From Bacteroidota bacterium (GTDB lineage: Bacteria > Bacteroidota > Bacteroidia > UKL13-3), in the NCBI GenBank assembly GCA_947456185.1, contig CANGPW010000024.1, forward strand, positions 1 through 35,038: 35,038 nt of DNA, read 5' to 3'. A model generated the notes under the pieces. It had not been told where the DNA came from. It saw nothing but the letters and a program-made list of their open reading frames with translations, and ran no database searches. The position numbers and the translations under genes were made by a program. Positions 33,569 through 35,038 of this stretch are shown in pieces. Every line of letters begins with the position of its first letter. The first letter of the stretch is position 1.

Positions 33569-33652
33569 CATCCTTCATCCTTTATCCTTTATCCTTTATA
33601 ATTTATATTTCATCCTTCATCCTTTATAATTCATATTTCATTCTTCAAAATT
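33569..33652 (+). repeat. Twelve-unit heptanucleotide repeat array
   Basis: Eighty-four bases divide exactly into 7-base units: CATCCTT (four copies), TATCCTT (two), TATAATT (two), then TATATTT, CATATTT, CATTCTT and CAAAATT. Every unit has T at position 7 and, in eleven of the twelve, T at position 3. The order suggests a higher-order duplication: CATCCTT, CATCCTT and later TATAATT recur in the same sequence. Confidence 0.8.
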
Positions 33653-33679
33653 TCTTTAACTATTAATATAATTACATTC

Positions 33680-33709
33680 TTGAAAATTATACTTAATTCA
33701 ATATATTTG
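33680..33709 (+). promoter_or_regulatory. Bacteroidota-type promoter of mazG
   Basis: TTG (33680-33682), a 19-base spacer and a perfect TATATTTG (33702-33709) fit the -33/-7 consensus. The leader would be about 37 bases. Confidence 0.6.
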
Positions 33710-33752
33710 ACCAGCATCAAAATTGGTGTTGACATTATAAAAATATACTTTC

Positions 33753-34535
33753 ATGAACTCCTTACACGATAAATTAAAAGCATTTGAACGCACCCTCACC
33801 ATTATGGATGATTTACGCGCAAAATGTCCATGGGATAAAAAACAAACATTGGAATCACTCCGACATTTAACCATAGAAGAAACTTATGAGTTAAGTGAAG
33901 CCATTGTAAACAAAGACTTGCCTGAGTTGCAAAAAGAGTTAGGCGATGTATTGTTACATATTATTTTTTATGCAAAAATAGCCAGCGAAACCAATCATTT
34001 TGACATTGCTGATGTGTTGAATTCTTTGTGTGAAAAATTGATAGTTCGTCATCCACATATTTATGGAAATATAGTAGCCGAAACCGAAGAGCAAGTAAAA
34101 GAAAATTGGGAACAAATAAAACTAAAAGAAGGAAACAAATCAGTGTTAAGTGGTGTTAGCAAAGGAATTCCAAGTTTAGTAAAAGCATATAGAATTCAAG
34201 AAAAAGCTGCGCAAGTTGGCTTCGATTGGGATACTCCTGAACAAGTTTGGGATAAAATAAATGAAGAATTGTTGGAGTTTAAACACGAACTTGACATTCC
34301 TAATAACAAACAAAAAACAGAACAAGAATTTGGCGATTTGCTTTTTGCATTGGTAAACTTAGCACGCAAAAATGGCATCAATCCTGATGATGCGTTGGAA
34401 TACACCAATCAAAAATTCAGAAATCGATTTATGTTCATTGAAGATAAGGCTAAAGCCATGAACAAAAACATGATTGACATGACGCTTGCTGAAATGGACG
34501 AAATTTGGAACGAAAGCAAAAAACTAGGCATGTAA
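33753..34535 (+). CDS. mazG: Nucleoside triphosphate pyrophosphohydrolase MazG
   Basis: A 260-residue protein with two MazG domains, as in E. coli MazG. Domain one: CPWD (residues 25-28), IEETYELSEA (41-50) and ELGDVLLH (62-69), giving the EExxE...ExxD Mg-binding set. Domain two: EELLEFKHE and EQEFGDLLFALVNLARK. It hydrolyses NTPs and dNTPs to monophosphates plus pyrophosphate, cleaning the nucleotide pool; in E. coli it also lowers ppGpp. It stands alone with its own promoter and is not next to a mazEF toxin pair here. A terminator lies about 185 bases downstream. Confidence 0.95.
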   Translation: MNSLHDKLKAFERTLTIMDDLRAKCPWDKKQTLESLRHLTIEETYELSEAIVNKDLPELQKELGDVLLHIIFYAKIASETNHFDIADVLNSLCEKLIVRHPHIYGNIVAETEEQVKENWEQIKLKEGNKSVLSGVSKGIPSLVKAYRIQEKAAQVGFDWDTPEQVWDKINEELLEFKHELDIPNNKQKTEQEFGDLLFALVNLARKNGINPDDALEYTNQKFRNRFMFIEDKAKAMNKNMIDMTLAEMDEIWNESKKLGM

Positions 34536-34719
34536 AATAGCTGAGTCATTCAGTAGTACCGCTTAAGCGGTATCCTTTCCATGGCAACCAAGTTAGCTAA
34601 TGGCTAATAATCATTTAAAGCCAAGGAGATGCTTACAGCATAACTGATTCTATTTTTTATATTCTTCTTAAAGCCGAGAACCGCTGTAAGTTTTTGACTT
34701 CCCTCGAACTGACATTGAT
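34536..34719. other. Unassigned intergenic segment with several inverted repeats
   Basis: This non-coding segment looks less AT-rich than other gaps. It contains a perfect 16-bp palindrome TACCGCTTAAGCGGTA (34557-34572). It also holds a TAGCTAA/TGGCTAA heptad pair (34594-34607) and long-range arms CTTACAGC (34631-34638) and GCTGTAAG (34683-34690). It ends at a strong terminator. It could be a mazG 3' UTR, a small RNA or a patchwork of dispersed repeats. I recognise no known RNA family. Confidence 0.45.
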
Positions 34720-34757
34720 ACATAAAAAAAGCGGAAAATTTTCCGCTTTTTTTATGT
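34720..34757. terminator. Perfect 38-bp palindromic bidirectional terminator
   Basis: Two 19-base arms are fully complementary: ACATAAAAAAAGCGGAAAA (34720-34738) and its exact reverse complement (34739-34757). The GCGG/CCGC core is flanked by seven A and seven T on both strands. It can end mazG transcripts from the left and the metalloprotease transcript from the right. Confidence 0.85.
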
Positions 34758-34762
34758 AGGTA

Positions 34763-34809
34763 ATCCAACATTCAATCCCGATTTATCGGGACAACATTCA
34801 AAATTTTAC
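34763..34809 (-). repeat. Heptad repeats interrupted by a hairpin, next to the metalloprotease stop
   Basis: Plus-strand units ATCCAAC and ATTCAAT (34763-34776), then the stem TCCCGAT-TT-ATCGGGA (34776-34791), then ATTCAAA and ATTTTAC (34796-34809). The last unit touches the stop codon of the minus-strand gene. The ATTCAAY heptads match, in reverse orientation, the TGTTGAA array after icmF. Confidence 0.55.
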
Positions 34810-35037
34810 CTAAGGTAAACTAGCTTTAAATTGCATGTATTGTGCATCAAATGTTTGTCCAACTTTACTTCCATAACATTCCCAAACATCAGTAATATCA
34901 GCAACCCTATTTTCAGGATTTGGGTGTGTACTTAAAAACGCAGGTGTTCCACCTGTTTGTCCAGCGGCAATTAATTTTTCAAAAAAGTATTTAGCACCTC
35001 TGCCATCATAACTTGTTCCGTTTAAATATTTTACTGA
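34810..35037 (-). CDS. M48 family metalloprotease, C-terminal part (gene runs off the window)
   Basis: Seventy-five codons and a TAG at 34812-34810, open to the right edge. The peptide contains SYDGRGAKYFFEKL, then AFLSTHPNPENRVADI, then a Trp/Cys-containing tail. The STHPxPxNR segment after a short helix is the conserved end of M48 (HtpX/BepA/Oma1-like) peptidases. The HExxH zinc site lies upstream, outside the window, so activity cannot be judged. Confidence 0.85.
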   Translation of the reverse strand, partial: SVKYLNGTSYDGRGAKYFFEKLIAAGQTGGTPAFLSTHPNPENRVADITDVWECYGSKVGQTFDAQYMQFKASLP

Positions 35038-35038
35038 A

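Larger units (their letters stand above)
33412..33752. other. 341-base divergent gap with repeat array and mazG promoter
   Basis: There is no coding potential on either strand. The left part is featureless AT-rich DNA upstream of the minus-strand operon. The centre holds a 12-unit 7-bp repeat array, and the right part contains the mazG promoter. Both are listed separately. Confidence 0.7.

Noticed and set aside
33569-33652. CRISPR array
   Set aside because: Units are only 7 bases with no unique spacers of 25-40 bases and no cas gene in the window.
33753-34535. mazEF toxin-antitoxin locus
   Set aside because: mazG is present but no MazE or MazF-like small gene is adjacent; it has its own promoter and terminator.

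Overview
The window is an AT-rich (roughly one third GC by eye), densely coded piece of a Bacteroidota chromosome. Four things point to that phylum. There is a large secreted protein ending in a type-B type IX secretion sorting domain. Several promoters match the Bacteroidota -33 TTTG / -7 TAnnTTTG pattern, and Shine-Dalgarno signals are mostly absent. The gene set is typical: a YtxJ bacillithiol protein, IcmF, and an M1 peptidase fused to an outer-membrane barrel. An O2-dependent tRNA hydroxylase (MiaE) and a 2-oxoglutarate oxygenase suggest an aerobic or facultative organism. I cannot fix the order or genus.

Layout. Bases 1-4619 hold the tail of an upstream gene with its terminator, then a giant DUF7948/SBBP secreted protein. 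4621-6404 (minus) hold an outer-membrane barrel protein and a TIGR01777 epimerase. A divergent MerR/B12-binding regulator follows at 6481, then a 418-base gap with an operator-like repeat, then the fused isobutyryl-CoA mutase IcmF (7808-11203). 11421-11681 is a DUF2158 protein with an acidic tail. 11909-13027 is a 2OG-Fe(II) oxygenase plus YtxJ pair. 13091-16360 is an operon of alanine dehydrogenase, a Rieske protein and formate-tetrahydrofolate ligase, ending at a long bidirectional terminator shared with a periplasmic cyclophilin. Next come an unrecognised helical protein with MiaE, then mscL and the M1-barrel protease on the minus strand. After these lie a sirtuin, a barrel protein and a lipoprotein, and then a two-gene NAD-dependent formate dehydrogenase (minus). 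29366-32326 is an aldehyde-handling module: AldB, DUF779 and an AraC regulator. 32384-33411 (minus) is a small operon encoding DUF2200, DoxX-like and muconolactone-isomerase-like proteins. mazG follows, and the window ends inside an M48 metalloprotease gene.

How genes may work together. Formate can be charged onto tetrahydrofolate by Fhs or oxidised by the formate dehydrogenase, so both fates of formate are present. Two cobalamin proteins (the MerR regulator and IcmF) are adjacent. AldB, DUF779 and the AraC regulator form a recognisable aldehyde-oxidation unit; two half-sites 21 bp apart lie upstream of aldB.

I found no CRISPR array, phage, transposase, rRNA, tRNA or obvious defence system. 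The least explained signal is in the intergenic DNA. Several gaps carry short arrays with an exact 7-bp period (one with an 8-bp period), and three lie within a few bases of a stop codon in the same orientation. They recall the heptameric STRR repeats of cyanobacteria but differ in sequence. Palindromic REP-like elements also recur.
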